A DNA stretch of 64,000 bases from Azonexus sp. (GTDB lineage Bacteria; Pseudomonadota; Gammaproteobacteria; Burkholderiales; Rhodocyclaceae), in NCBI GenBank assembly GCA_031260295.1, contig JAIRKE010000016.1:39408-103407 (forward strand). Direction: 5' to 3'. The number at the start of each line of letters is the position of its first letter. Positions within the stretch are counted from its first letter, which is position 1. A program made the translations under genes and the position numbers. The notes under the pieces are model-generated. The model had not been told where the DNA came from, did not search any database, and saw only the letters and a program-made list of their open reading frames with translations. Below are positions 13,954 to 22,902 of this stretch, in pieces.

Positions 13954-15633
13954 ATGAAAAGAGGGAGCAGATTGAATAACAAGAAAAAAAGCCGCGTACT
14001 TGCCTGCGCGCTCGCTTCTGTGACGTGGACGGCGCATAGCGCGCCCATCCCGGCAACCGAGGACGGGAAACTGGGGCTGTACTCGGCGCTGGATTTTCGC
14101 ATCACCGACGGAAGCTGCGGCGACTGCCAGGCCATTCCGCAGGCATTGTGGTATTTCGACGACGAACCGCTGGCCGTGCCTGTGCAATACGCCGCCGATT
14201 TTTCCCGAGGCACGCGGGCGCAAGCCGATGTCGCCGCATGGGCGGCAAACAACCCTGATCTGGCCGCTCAACCGGTGGTCTGGCTTGGTTCGAGCAGCGT
14301 CATCCCGCAGGCACAAATGTCGGCGGATGGCAAAACCATTACGCTGGATGAAGGCTACACGCTGGATTTCAGCATCGTTCCCAAAATCTCAAGCAACCTC
14401 TCCTACTGGAACGACGACACCCAAAAATTCTTCTCTGAACGTCCGGTGCGTCTGCGTGGAGAAAGCGGAGAGAGCGGCTTCGTCGCCCGTACCGTGTGGC
14501 CGCTGGATTACCGCATCAGCGCTGGCGGCACGGCGAAACCATTGGATACGGACGAGTCGCTCAAGTCACTGGTGCAGTACGAAAATGGCGGCGCACAAAG
14601 TGCTTACCAGGCGCGTCTGTTGTGGGAGAGCAGTCCCGGCGCTGCCGAAAACGCGGCGGGCAAGGCCGTCGTCGGCCTGATGCTGAACGGCGCCCAGGGC
14701 GACGATGACGAAGCCCACGGCGGTCACTTCGGCGTTGTCACTGGCCGCTTCGAGGCCGACGGCAACTGGTCGCGCTGGCTGGTCAATAACTTCTACAACC
14801 TCGATTCCATCAGCGAGAAAGCCATCATTGCCGCCGTGACGCCGGTGGACAAATACCTGATGGATCTGAACAGCGGCCAAAGCTATTACCGCCCGTCCTA
14901 CATGCTGGTCGCCACCTTCAAGAGCGACCGGCCCATAGCGCTGTACCAAGGCGCGATCAACCGCGTGTACCAGCATCTCTACCGCCACGATTTCGTCTAC
15001 GACCACTCGCGTGACAACTGCGCCGGCATCAGCATCGACACCTTCCGCACACTGGGTTGGCGCGTGCCGGGGCGTGGCGTGGAAGGCTACGCGAAAGCCA
15101 CCGCCGCCTGGTTCTATATCGCGGCAAGCGAGCGCAGCCTGGGCCAGGGCCGCAAGCTCTATGACTACCTGACCACGGAAACCACGCGCCTTTACCCCGC
15201 CGTCGCCTTCGACGCGATGGGCAACGACTTGCTAGCACTGGCGAAAGGCCGTGTCAGCCGCAAATTGACACCGTTGGAGCAGCAACTGGCACAGGACATC
15301 GAGGCCATCTGGTTTGTCCGCATCCCGCAAATTCCTTCCAGCCGCGCTTATGGTCTGGCGCCCATCTACAGCTTTGACCAGTATATGAAGCAAGCGCCGG
15401 CAGACCGTAGCGAGTGGAAAATCATCCCGGTCGCCGACCGGCTGTTTCCAGACGAACTGCGTGACGGGCCGGCGCTCAAGCGCGAAATGCCGTCGCCGGT
15501 GCCGTTGCCGGTTGCCGGCGCGGCGCTGGGCCTGGGCCTGATCGCGGCCTGGCTGTACCGTCGCTGGCTGAAACGCCGGCCAGCAAAACAGCCTGGAACC
15601 ATGCGCCAAGCCGCTGAATCGTCCGACGCCTGA
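13954..15633 (+). CDS. Exported hypothetical protein, permuted NlpC/P60 (DUF4105-like) with C-terminal membrane anchor
   Basis: About 559 aa and not assigned to a characterised enzyme. The N-terminus is a signal peptide (basic RLNNKKKSR, then a hydrophobic stretch ending near AHSA). In the middle AHGGHFGVVTGRF carries His255/His258, and YDHSRDNCAGISIDTF carries Cys356. The His-before-Cys order and the Cys-helix-TFRTLGW context fit circularly permuted papain-like hydrolases (YiiX/DUF4105 type). The C-terminus is PSPVPLPVAGAALGLGLIA, hydrophobic residues, then WLKRRP, which resembles a VPLPA-type sorting tail or a simple anchor. ATG 13954 has AGGA nearby; TTG 13972 preceded by GAGGGAG is an alternative start. 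No partner genes adjoin. Confidence 0.6.
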   Translation: MKRGSRLNNKKKSRVLACALASVTWTAHSAPIPATEDGKLGLYSALDFRITDGSCGDCQAIPQALWYFDDEPLAVPVQYAADFSRGTRAQADVAAWAANNPDLAAQPVVWLGSSSVIPQAQMSADGKTITLDEGYTLDFSIVPKISSNLSYWNDDTQKFFSERPVRLRGESGESGFVARTVWPLDYRISAGGTAKPLDTDESLKSLVQYENGGAQSAYQARLLWESSPGAAENAAGKAVVGLMLNGAQGDDDEAHGGHFGVVTGRFEADGNWSRWLVNNFYNLDSISEKAIIAAVTPVDKYLMDLNSGQSYYRPSYMLVATFKSDRPIALYQGAINRVYQHLYRHDFVYDHSRDNCAGISIDTFRTLGWRVPGRGVEGYAKATAAWFYIAASERSLGQGRKLYDYLTTETTRLYPAVAFDAMGNDLLALAKGRVSRKLTPLEQQLAQDIEAIWFVRIPQIPSSRAYGLAPIYSFDQYMKQAPADRSEWKIIPVADRLFPDELRDGPALKREMPSPVPLPVAGAALGLGLIAAWLYRRWLKRRPAKQPGTMRQAAESSDA

Positions 15634-15729
15634 TCAGCCACGGCCGCGGGCTGTCGCCGGCCGGCCGCGTTCCCGCTTCGACAGCCTGCGGCAATCGTGT
15701 GAAAATGGCGGGCACAAGGGGGGAAACAC

Positions 15730-16449
15730 ATGTCGGCAGAATTGCAAACCGCTTTCCAAGTCTCGGCGCCCGCCGGGGGCGTCGATACCCACATGCTGCT
15801 CATCCTGGCCATTATGGTGGCGACCGGGGCGCTCGGTGGCATCGCCAACTATTTCCTGGCCGACCGCACGGGCGAACCAGGCCGGCGCGGCTGGCTGAGA
15901 TATCCGGTCCTCGGCATCGTCGCGGCGCTGACCGTGCCGCTGTTCCTGAACATGATCTCCAGCACCCTGCTCGAAGGGGCGCGCACCAAGCCGGTGGATT
16001 TCTTTGCTTTCGCCGGCTTCTGCCTAATCTACGTGGTCGCTTCGCGGCGTTTGATGGAGAACGTCGCCCAGCGCCTACTCGGCCAGCTTGACCAGGTCCG
16101 CCGCGAAATCGGCCAGTTGCAGCGGCAACAACAGGAGGAGGCCGCGGCTCGCGTTGAGCAGGCGGTCGCGGTCGAGCCGGAGCCGCGCGAGGTACTGTCC
16201 TACAACGACGTCGAGATTCTGCGCGCGCTGGCCGAGGAGAGCTTCGTTTATGGCAATCTCGCCGCCATCTGCGAACGCACCGGCCAGGCTCGCGACTTCG
16301 TCAGCCATCGGCTGACGGTGATGAAGACCCTGGGCGTCATCGAAACCCGCATCAACGACAAGAACGTCCTGCACTGGGCGGTTTCGGCTCGCGGCAAGGC
16401 CGTGCTCGGCGAAATCCTGGCCGGCCAGGAAGACAGGAAATCCGCATAA
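15730..16449 (+). CDS. Membrane protein with C-terminal winged helix (YEATS-associated-like)
   Basis: 239 aa. The first half has two to three membrane helices ([50 protein letters not shown]), followed by a coiled coil of Arg/Gln/Glu (about residues 115-150). The C-terminal 80 residues ([40 protein letters not shown]) look like a winged-helix fold. This architecture recalls proteins described as YEATS-associated helix-containing, but the recall is from family memory only. A strong ribosome site (AAGGGGGG) precedes the ATG. Function unknown. Confidence 0.55.
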   Translation: MSAELQTAFQVSAPAGGVDTHMLLILAIMVATGALGGIANYFLADRTGEPGRRGWLRYPVLGIVAALTVPLFLNMISSTLLEGARTKPVDFFAFAGFCLIYVVASRRLMENVAQRLLGQLDQVRREIGQLQRQQQEEAAARVEQAVAVEPEPREVLSYNDVEILRALAEESFVYGNLAAICERTGQARDFVSHRLTVMKTLGVIETRINDKNVLHWAVSARGKAVLGEILAGQEDRKSA

Positions 16450-16492
16450 AACCCGGCTGGCTGCTAGCTGGCGCCCGATTGAAAATTCGCTT

Positions 16493-17851
16493 ATGAACAT
16501 CGTCATCCTCGCCGCCGGCCAGGGCAAGCGCATGCATTCCAACCTGCCCAAGGTGCTGCACCCAATCGCCGGCAAGGCGCTTGCCCAGCACGTAATCGAT
16601 ACCGCGCGTGGCCTCTCGCCAGAAAAATTGGTTGTTGTTTACGGCCACGGCGGCGATGTCGTCCGCGCCACGCTGGCCGCGCCCGACATCGCCTGGGCCG
16701 AGCAGGCGCAGCAACTGGGTACCGGCCACGCCGTCGCCCAGGCCTTGCCGCATCTCGGCCCGGCCGCCCAGACCCTGGTTCTTTACGGCGATGTGCCGCT
16801 GACCACGGCGGCGACGCTCAAGCGCCTGTTACAAGCTGGCAAGGATGGCTTGGCCATCCTCACCGTTGATCTCGCCGACCCGACCGGCTATGGCCGTATC
16901 GTCCGCGACGGCGCTGGCCAGGTGCGGTGCATCGTCGAACAGAAGGATGCGACAGAGGCCGAGAAGGCGGTTCGCGAGATCAATACCGGCATCATGGTCA
17001 TGCTGACCGCCCGCCTGGCCGACTGGATGAGCCGGCTGAAGAACGACAACGCCCAGGGCGAGTATTACCTGACCGACATCGTTGCCCTGGCAGTGGCCGA
17101 GGGGCTACCGGTGCGCACCGCACAGCCGGATGGCGAGTGGGAGGTGCTTGGCGTCAACAGCAAGGTTCAGTTGGCCGAGTTGGAGCGCCAGCATCAGCGC
17201 AACCTCGCCGGACAATTGCTGGTTGCTGGTGTGCGCCTGGCCGATCCGGAGCGTATCGATATCCGCGGCGAACTCAAGCACGGGCGCGACGTTGCCATCG
17301 ACGTTGGCTGCGTCTTTGAGGGCCGGGTCGAACTGGCCGACGCCGTCGAGGTCGGCCCCTACTGCGTACTGAAGAACGTCAAGGTTGGCGCTGGTACGCG
17401 CATCGCCGCCTTCTGCCATTTCGAGGACGCGGTGATCGGTCCGGACGGCGTGCTTGGCCCCTATGCCCGGCTGCGTCCCGGCACCGAACTGGGGCCAGAG
17501 GTGCATGTCGGCAATTTCGTCGAGATCAAGAAGAGCGTCATCGGCGCCCAGTCCAAAGCCAACCACCTAGCCTATATCGGCGACGCCGAGATCGGCCAGC
17601 GGGTCAACGTCGGTGCCGGCACCATCACTTGCAACTACGACGGTGCCAACAAGTTCAAGACGGTGATCGAAGACGATGTCTTCATCGGTTCCGACACCCA
17701 GCTTGTGGCGCCGGTCCGCGTCGGACGCGGCGCCACGCTCGGGGCGGGAACGACGCTGACGCGGGATGCGCCCGCCGGGGAACTGACCTTTTCCAGACCC
17801 CGGCAGGTCACGTTGAGCGGCTGGAAACGGCCGCAGAAAGCGAAGCAATAA
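16493..17851 (+). CDS. glmU: Bifunctional UDP-GlcNAc pyrophosphorylase / GlcN-1-P acetyltransferase
   Basis: Makes UDP-N-acetylglucosamine for peptidoglycan and LPS. 452 aa. The N-terminal uridyltransferase starts [19 protein letters not shown] (the usual GxGTRM has Lys in place of Thr); [11 protein letters not shown] and LYGDVPL follow. From about residue 250 the left-handed beta-helix acetyltransferase runs to the end, with [22 protein letters not shown] and [14 protein letters not shown]. The stop overlaps the next start by one base. Confidence 0.97.
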   Translation: MNIVILAAGQGKRMHSNLPKVLHPIAGKALAQHVIDTARGLSPEKLVVVYGHGGDVVRATLAAPDIAWAEQAQQLGTGHAVAQALPHLGPAAQTLVLYGDVPLTTAATLKRLLQAGKDGLAILTVDLADPTGYGRIVRDGAGQVRCIVEQKDATEAEKAVREINTGIMVMLTARLADWMSRLKNDNAQGEYYLTDIVALAVAEGLPVRTAQPDGEWEVLGVNSKVQLAELERQHQRNLAGQLLVAGVRLADPERIDIRGELKHGRDVAIDVGCVFEGRVELADAVEVGPYCVLKNVKVGAGTRIAAFCHFEDAVIGPDGVLGPYARLRPGTELGPEVHVGNFVEIKKSVIGAQSKANHLAYIGDAEIGQRVNVGAGTITCNYDGANKFKTVIEDDVFIGSDTQLVAPVRVGRGATLGAGTTLTRDAPAGELTFSRPRQVTLSGWKRPQKAKQ

Positions 17852-18156
17852 TGGATGCTTGGTTTCTCGTCTTCATCTTCACCGTCGCCATCCTGATTGC
17901 CGTTGGTGGCGCGCTAGTGCTGGTCGGTTATCTCGGTACGCTGCCGGCCTCCTTCGATTTTGGCTGGCTGTACTGGCTGCCGGCGATGCTGCTGCCGGTG
18001 CTTGGCCCACTGTGGTTCGCCGGCCGCCACTGGAGCGATTTCGCGCGGCCCGGCAAGCAACTGCTGTTCGGGGTGCTGTTGCTGGCGCTGGCAGTCGGCT
18101 TGCTCTATGGCGCCGGGCCGTATTTCGTCGACCGGATGGCGGCCGGCGTCAAATAA
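17851..18156 (+). CDS. Small membrane protein, unknown function
   Basis: 101 aa with three predicted membrane helices (FLVFIFTVAILIAVGGALVL; LYWLPAMLLPVLGPLWFAG; LLFGVLLLALAVGLLYGAG). The start overlaps the glmU stop (TAATG), so it is probably translated with glmU. No motif is recognised. A longer reading frame extends into glmU but has no other support. Confidence 0.6.
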   Translation: MDAWFLVFIFTVAILIAVGGALVLVGYLGTLPASFDFGWLYWLPAMLLPVLGPLWFAGRHWSDFARPGKQLLFGVLLLALAVGLLYGAGPYFVDRMAAGVK

Positions 18157-18189
18157 TTCAACGATTTGCTAACGCTCAGGGAGAACAAG

Positions 18190-20241
18190 ATGTCGAAAAT
18201 TACCACCGAGGCGCTCCGTTCCATTGCCCTGGTCGGCCATGGCGCCGCCGGCAAGACGTCTCTGGCCGAGGCCCTGCTGCACGCCACCGGCGCCATCGCC
18301 GCGCGCGGCGGTGTCGATAAGGGCAACACCGTCTGCGATTACGATCCCCAGGAAAAGGAAGCCGGCCACTCGCTGCAATCGGCGGTGGCCGGTTTCAGCC
18401 ATGAAGAAACCCGCGTGCACCTGATCGACACCCCGGGCTACCCGGATTTCGCCGGCCAGGCCATCGCCGCGCTGGCCGGGGTCGATACCGCGCTGATCGT
18501 GGTCAATGCCCAGACCGGCATCGAACTGATGACCGAGCGCATGATGCGCCATGCCGCCGAACGCAAGCTGTGCCGGATGATCGTGATCAACAAGATCGAC
18601 GCCGAGAACCTCGATCTGCCCGGCCTGGTGGCCGACATCCGTGAGCGTTTCGGCAAGCAGTGCATGATTCTTGACCTGCCGGCGCACGGTGGGGCAGATG
18701 TCGTCGAGGTGTTCGAACACGATGCCGGCGACGCCGATTTCGCCTCCGTCGCCGCTGCCCACCAGGCGCTGATCGACCAGGTCGTCGAGGAAGACGAGGA
18801 CCTGCTCGCCCGCTATCTGGAAGACGGTGTCGACCCGAGCGTCGCCGACCTGCATGCACCGTTCGAGAAGGCGCTGCGCGAAGGGCACCTGATCCCGATC
18901 CTGTTTACCTCGGCCAAGACCGGTGCCGGCATTCCGCAATTGCTGCACGTGCTGGCCTCGCTGGCGCCGAATCCGGCCGAAGGCAACCCGCCGCTGTTCT
19001 ATCGCGGTGAGCCGGGTGCGGTGATTGAGCCGTTCGCTGCCCGGCCGGATGCCGGGCTGCACGTGCTGGCTCACGTCTTCAAGGTGGTGGCCGATCCCTA
19101 CATGGGCAAGATCGGCATCTTCCGCGTGCATCAGGGCACGGTCAGGAAGGACATGCAATTGTTCGTCGGCGACGGCAAGCGGCCATTCAAGGTCGCCCAC
19201 CTGTATCTGTTGCAAGGCAAGGATACGGTCGAGGTCGACGAACTGTTGCCGGGCGACATCGGAGCCATCGCCAAGGTCGACGAAATCGCTTTCGACAGCG
19301 TGCTGCACGACTCGCACGACGAGGACCACATCCACCTGGTGCCGCTCGAATTTCCCAAGCCGATGGCTGGGTTGGCCGTGGAAACCAAGAAGAAGGGTGA
19401 CGAACAGCGCCTGTTCGACATTCTCAACAAGCTGGCCATGGAAGACCCCACCTTCGTCGTCGAGCGCCATCCGAGCAGCAACGAGACGGTCATCCGCGGC
19501 CTCGGCGAAATCCACCTGAAGTCCAAGCTGGAGAAAATGGCCAGCCAATACAAGCTGGAAGTCGATACCCAGCCGCCGCGCATTCCCTACCGTGAAACCA
19601 TTACCGCGCCGGCCGAGGCGATGTACCGGCATAAAAAGCAGTCGGGCGGCGCCGGCCAGTTCGGCGAAGTGCATCTGCGCATCGAGCCGAAGGGGCGTGG
19701 CGAAGGCTTCGAGTTCATCGACGCGGTCAAGGGCGGCGTCATTCCCGGCGTCTTCATGGCGGCCGTCGAGAAAGGTGTGCGCCAGGGCCTGGAGGGCGGC
19801 GTCGTCGCCGGCTACGAGGTCGAGGATCTGAAAGTCACGGTGTACGACGGCAAGACCCACGCCGTCGATGGCAAGGAAGTGGCATTCACTATCGCCGCCC
19901 GCAAGGCGGTCGTCGAGGCTATCCGCGGTGCCCGGCCGATCGTGCTCGAACCCATCGTCAACATCGAGATCGTCATCCCCGAAACTGCCATCGGCGACCT
20001 GACCGGCGACCTCTCAGGCCGGCGCGGCCACATCACCGGCACCGACGGACGTGGCCACGGCATGGCTGTCATCAGCGGCGAAGTGCCGCTGGCCGAACTC
20101 AACGACTACCAGTCACGCCTCAAATCCCTGACCGGCGGCCAGGGCAGCTACACCATCGAATTCGCCCGCTACGCCGCCGTGCCGCCCAACGTGCAGCAAC
20201 AGATGGCGAGCAAGTTCCAGTTGCATGATGAGGAGGAGTGA
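18190..20241 (+). CDS. fusA2: Elongation factor G-like GTPase (EF-G paralogue)
   Basis: 683 aa translational GTPase of the EF-G family. G1 is GHGAAGKT rather than the AHIDAGKT of housekeeping EF-G; G3 is [11 protein letters not shown]4 is VINKID; domains II to V follow. It begins at ATG 18190 behind GGGAGAACAAG. EF-G paralogues of this kind often accompany a canonical fusA, which would be expected in the str operon elsewhere. Whether this copy acts in translocation, ribosome recycling or stress adaptation cannot be read from the sequence. Confidence 0.85.
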   Translation: MSKITTEALRSIALVGHGAAGKTSLAEALLHATGAIAARGGVDKGNTVCDYDPQEKEAGHSLQSAVAGFSHEETRVHLIDTPGYPDFAGQAIAALAGVDTALIVVNAQTGIELMTERMMRHAAERKLCRMIVINKIDAENLDLPGLVADIRERFGKQCMILDLPAHGGADVVEVFEHDAGDADFASVAAAHQALIDQVVEEDEDLLARYLEDGVDPSVADLHAPFEKALREGHLIPILFTSAKTGAGIPQLLHVLASLAPNPAEGNPPLFYRGEPGAVIEPFAARPDAGLHVLAHVFKVVADPYMGKIGIFRVHQGTVRKDMQLFVGDGKRPFKVAHLYLLQGKDTVEVDELLPGDIGAIAKVDEIAFDSVLHDSHDEDHIHLVPLEFPKPMAGLAVETKKKGDEQRLFDILNKLAMEDPTFVVERHPSSNETVIRGLGEIHLKSKLEKMASQYKLEVDTQPPRIPYRETITAPAEAMYRHKKQSGGAGQFGEVHLRIEPKGRGEGFEFIDAVKGGVIPGVFMAAVEKGVRQGLEGGVVAGYEVEDLKVTVYDGKTHAVDGKEVAFTIAARKAVVEAIRGARPIVLEPIVNIEIVIPETAIGDLTGDLSGRRGHITGTDGRGHGMAVISGEVPLAELNDYQSRLKSLTGGQGSYTIEFARYAAVPPNVQQQMASKFQLHDEEE

Positions 20242-20253
20242 GCGTTAGCCGTC

Positions 20254-20673
20254 ATGGATATGTCACTGACTCTTGAACCAGCAGATCGCCTTAGGCGGAT
20301 GGGTTTCGTCAAGTGCGGTGACTGGCTACTGGTTTCCGAAAAACCAAAGTGCACCCTCACGCAATATGATTCTGCACAGAATGTCCTATACGCTTTCGTT
20401 TCCTTAGATACCGTCATGTATATCGGCAAAACGGTACAACCGTTGAAACGCCGCATGTACGGGTATGAGAATCCTGGTGGTACCCAGTCCACCAATAGCA
20501 AAGGCAACAAGTTGATCCTTGAGTTCCTAAGCAAAAAGCAGCCTGTCGAGGTTTACGCCCTACCTGATAACGGCCTCCTTTACTACGGAGGCTTCCACGT
20601 AAATTTGGCTGCTGGTCTTGAAGACAGTCTCGTAGACGTTATCAAGCCCGTTTGGAACAAGGTCGGCGTATGA
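20254..20673 (+). CDS. Standalone GIY-YIG-like nuclease domain protein
   Basis: 139 aa; not a known named gene. The core VLYAFVSLDTVMYIGKTVQP fits the GIY-YIG pattern with Y46-A-F in place of GIY and an intact Y56-I-G. Downstream are Arg67 (LKRRM), Glu123 (GLEDSLV) and Asn135 (PVWNK), matching the catalytic Arg, metal-binding Glu and conserved Asn of the fold. There is no other domain. Base composition is visibly lower in GC than both neighbours, suggesting transfer. It starts 13 bases after fusA2 and is followed by a perfect palindrome. Related small proteins occur as orphan or defence-associated genes; no role can be assigned. Confidence 0.65.
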   Translation: MDMSLTLEPADRLRRMGFVKCGDWLLVSEKPKCTLTQYDSAQNVLYAFVSLDTVMYIGKTVQPLKRRMYGYENPGGTQSTNSKGNKLILEFLSKKQPVEVYALPDNGLLYYGGFHVNLAAGLEDSLVDVIKPVWNKVGV

Positions 20674-20675
20674 CA

Positions 20676-20713
20676 GCAAGCGTAGGGCGGGGCAAGCCCC
20701 GCCCTACGCTTGC
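20676..20713. repeat. Perfect 18-bp palindrome after the GIY-YIG gene
   Basis: GCAAGCGTAGGGCGGGGC, a 2-base spacer, then its exact reverse complement. It lies between the convergent GIY-YIG and clpX-like genes. It could terminate transcription, but there is no T-tract on either side. The GTAGGGCGGG/CCCGCCCTAC core resembles REP-type repeats common in proteobacteria. Confidence 0.7.
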
Positions 20714-20745
20714 ATGACCGATGCCGTTCCAATGCTATTGGGACT

Positions 20746-21750
20746 TCAACCGTCGGGCGCGAGCCTCAGTTCCGGCGCCGTGAACAGCGAACGGATGACC
20801 ACCCGGCGGATGGCCGGGTTGTCTGGCACCGCATACAGCACGTCGCACAGCATTTCCTCGAAGATGCCGCGCAAGCTGCGGGCGCCGGCTTTGTATTCGA
20901 TGGCCAGCGCGGCGATTTGTTGCAGGGCTTCCGGCTCGATCTGCAACTCGACGCCGTGAGCGCGCAACAGAGCGGCAAATTGGCGGACGATGGCGTTTTT
21001 CGGCTTGGTCATGATCTGTATCAGTAATTCCGCTGTCAGCGCATGCAGCCGGGTGACGACCGGCAGGCGGCCGGCGAATTCCGGAATCAGCCCGAATTCG
21101 AGCAGGTCGGTCGGTTTGATGCGGGCGTTCAGGCGTTCGAGAATTTTCTGATCGTCGCCGCCGGCGGCGCTGATGAAGCCGTAGCCGTGGTTGCGGGCGA
21201 GGATTTGTTCCAGGCCGACGAAAGCGCCGCCGCAGATGAACAGTATCTGCGTGGTGTCGAGGTGGCGGCCGTCCTTGAGGCGCACCGGTGCCCCTTCCAT
21301 GATTTTCAGCAGCGCGTGCTGCACGCTTTCGCCGGAGCTGGCGCGGGCTTCGCCGCCAGCCGCCTTCAGTTTGTCGATTTCATCGATGAAGACGATACCG
21401 TGGGCGGCGCGTTCGGTGTCGCTGTCGGCGCGCTCGAGCAGGCGTTGCAGGATGGCTTCGATTTCGTCGCCGACGAAGCGCGACTGGGCCAGCGAGGTGG
21501 CGTCGGCGGTGACGAAGGGCAGATCGAGGATGCGCGCCAGGGTCTCGCAGAGCAGGGTCTTGCCGGTGCCGGTCGGGCCAATCAACAGGATGTTGCTTTT
21601 GGCCAGTTCGACATCACCGCCGGCACTTGCTGCCTGGCGCCGAAAATGGGCGTAGACGGCGACAGCCAGCGTTTTCTTGGCCGCTTCCTGGCCGATCACG
21701 TGCTCGGACAGGCGGGCGGCGATCTCGCTGGGCTTGAGCAGGGTGGGCAT
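20746..21750 (-). CDS. ClpX-like AAA+ ATPase lacking the zinc-binding domain
   Basis: 334 aa. Strongly similar in order to ClpX: VIGQEAAKKTLAVAVYAHF, Walker A GPTGTGKT, Walker B IVFIDEIDK, sensor region ILFICGGAFVGLEQIL, LLEFGLIPEFAGRLPVV, and the C-terminal GARSLRGIFEEML. It starts directly at the AAA domain, without the N-terminal Cys4 zinc-binding adaptor domain. The pore loop reads RFVG instead of GYVG, and the ClpP-docking IGF region reads GYGF in a shortened loop. It lies downstream of minE on the same strand. It is probably a paralogue of a canonical clpX elsewhere. Confidence 0.85.
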   Translation of the reverse strand: MPTLLKPSEIAARLSEHVIGQEAAKKTLAVAVYAHFRRQAASAGGDVELAKSNILLIGPTGTGKTLLCETLARILDLPFVTADATSLAQSRFVGDEIEAILQRLLERADSDTERAAHGIVFIDEIDKLKAAGGEARASSGESVQHALLKIMEGAPVRLKDGRHLDTTQILFICGGAFVGLEQILARNHGYGFISAAGGDDQKILERLNARIKPTDLLEFGLIPEFAGRLPVVTRLHALTAELLIQIMTKPKNAIVRQFAALLRAHGVELQIEPEALQQIAALAIEYKAGARSLRGIFEEMLCDVLYAVPDNPAIRRVVIRSLFTAPELRLAPDG

Positions 21751-21782
21751 CGGGACTCTCCTCGCGGGCGGAGTCCCGATGC
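21747..21782 (-). promoter_or_regulatory. Hairpin enclosing the clpX-like start codon
   Basis: 12-bp perfect inverted repeat: GCATCGGGACTC (21747-21758) and GAGTCCCGATGC (21771-21782) with a 12-base loop. In the minus-strand mRNA the loop holds the GAGGA ribosome site and the 3' arm holds the ATG start codon (21750-21748). It also lies 9 bases past the minE stop, so it may act partly as a transcription barrier, but no U-tract follows. Confidence 0.65.
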
Positions 21783-21790
21783 TAGTCGCC

Positions 21791-22048
21791 TCAGTTCTTT
21801 TCGGGAAGGACGATGTTGACTTCGAGGACTTCGAAGCGATCCTGCTTTTCCAGCGAGACGCGGATGTCGTCAGGGTTGACTTTGACGTACCGGGAGATCA
21901 CGGCGATCAGTTCGCGTTGCAGGTCGGGCAGGAAGTCGGCGTTGCTGCCGCCACCGTCGCGCTCGTGGGCGATGATCAACTGCAGGCGTTCCTTGGCCAC
22001 CTGGGCGCTTTTCGGCTGATTGCCGAACAGTTTTTGCAGCCAGGACAT
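21791..22048 (-). CDS. minE: Cell division topological specificity factor MinE
   Basis: 85 aa. Stimulates MinD ATPase and drives pole-to-pole oscillation of MinCD. The N-terminal MSWLQKLFG is the membrane-targeting segment; [13 protein letters not shown] is the MinD-binding helix/strand; the rest is the dimeric topological domain ([14 protein letters not shown]). It is the last gene of minCDE; minD ends one base before it. Confidence 0.97.
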   Translation of the reverse strand: MSWLQKLFGNQPKSAQVAKERLQLIIAHERDGGGSNADFLPDLQRELIAVISRYVKVNPDDIRVSLEKQDRFEVLEVNIVLPEKN

Positions 22049-22049
22049 A

Positions 22050-22865
22050 TCACTTGCCTCCGAACAGGCGCTTCAGCAGGCCGGGCTTGACGTAGTCGAC
22101 GAAGCGCAGCGGCTTGTCCTCGCCGAGGAAACGGGCGATCACGTCCTGGTAGGCCTCGGCCGCCTCGGTATCCTTCTGATGGATCACCGGCGCGCCTTGG
22201 TTGGACGCTTGCAGCACTTCTTCCGCTTCTGGGATGACGCCGAGGATCGGCACCCGCAGGATTTCCTGGATGTCTTTGTAGGAAAGCATCTCGCCGGCCT
22301 CGACGCGGGTCGGGCAGTAGCGGGTGATCAGCAGGTGTTCCTTGACCGGCTCGAGGCCCTCGATGGCGCGCCGCGACTTGGCTTGCAGGATGCCGAGGAT
22401 GCGGTCGGAATCGCGCACCGAGGAAACTTCCGGATTGGTCACGACCAGCGCTTCGTCGGCGAAGGTCAGCGCCATCACGGCGCCGGACTCGATACCGGCC
22501 GGCGAATCGCAGACGATGTAGTCAAAGCCCTGGTGGGTCAGCTCCTTGATCACGCGCTCGACGCCTTCTTCCGACAACGCATCCTTGTCGCGCGTCTGCG
22601 AGGCCGGCAGCACGTAGAGATTGGCGCAGTGCTTGTCCTTGATCAGCGCCTGGGTCAGCGTCGCTTCGCCGTTGACGACATTGATCAGGTCGTAGACGAC
22701 GCGCCGCTCGCAGCCCATGATCAGGTCGAGGTTGCGCAGCCCGACGTCGAAGTCGATGACGGCCGTCTTGTAGCCGCGCAGGGCGAGGCCGGTGGAAAAG
22801 CTGGCGCTGGTGGTGGTCTTGCCGACCCCGCCCTTGCCGGAAGTTACGACGATGATTCGGGTCAC
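22050..22865 (-). CDS. minD: Septum site-determining ATPase MinD
   Basis: 271 aa membrane-associated ParA-family ATPase. Deviant Walker [10 protein letters not shown], switch regions [10 protein letters not shown] and [10 protein letters not shown], and a C-terminal amphipathic membrane-targeting helix ([10 protein letters not shown]). Recruits MinC to the membrane to block FtsZ ring assembly at the poles. It lies between minC (37-base gap) and minE. Confidence 0.98.
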   Translation of the reverse strand: MTRIIVVTSGKGGVGKTTTSASFSTGLALRGYKTAVIDFDVGLRNLDLIMGCERRVVYDLINVVNGEATLTQALIKDKHCANLYVLPASQTRDKDALSEEGVERVIKELTHQGFDYIVCDSPAGIESGAVMALTFADEALVVTNPEVSSVRDSDRILGILQAKSRRAIEGLEPVKEHLLITRYCPTRVEAGEMLSYKDIQEILRVPILGVIPEAEEVLQASNQGAPVIHQKDTEAAEAYQDVIARFLGEDKPLRFVDYVKPGLLKRLFGGK

Positions 22866-22902
22866 GGTGAGTTCTCGCTGGAGTTATTGAATCGGAATAA
22901 TT

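Noticed and set aside
18169-19860. 563-aa open frame opposite the EF-G paralogue
   Set aside because: Shadow; no ribosome site, signal or domain, and the plus strand is a clear GTPase.
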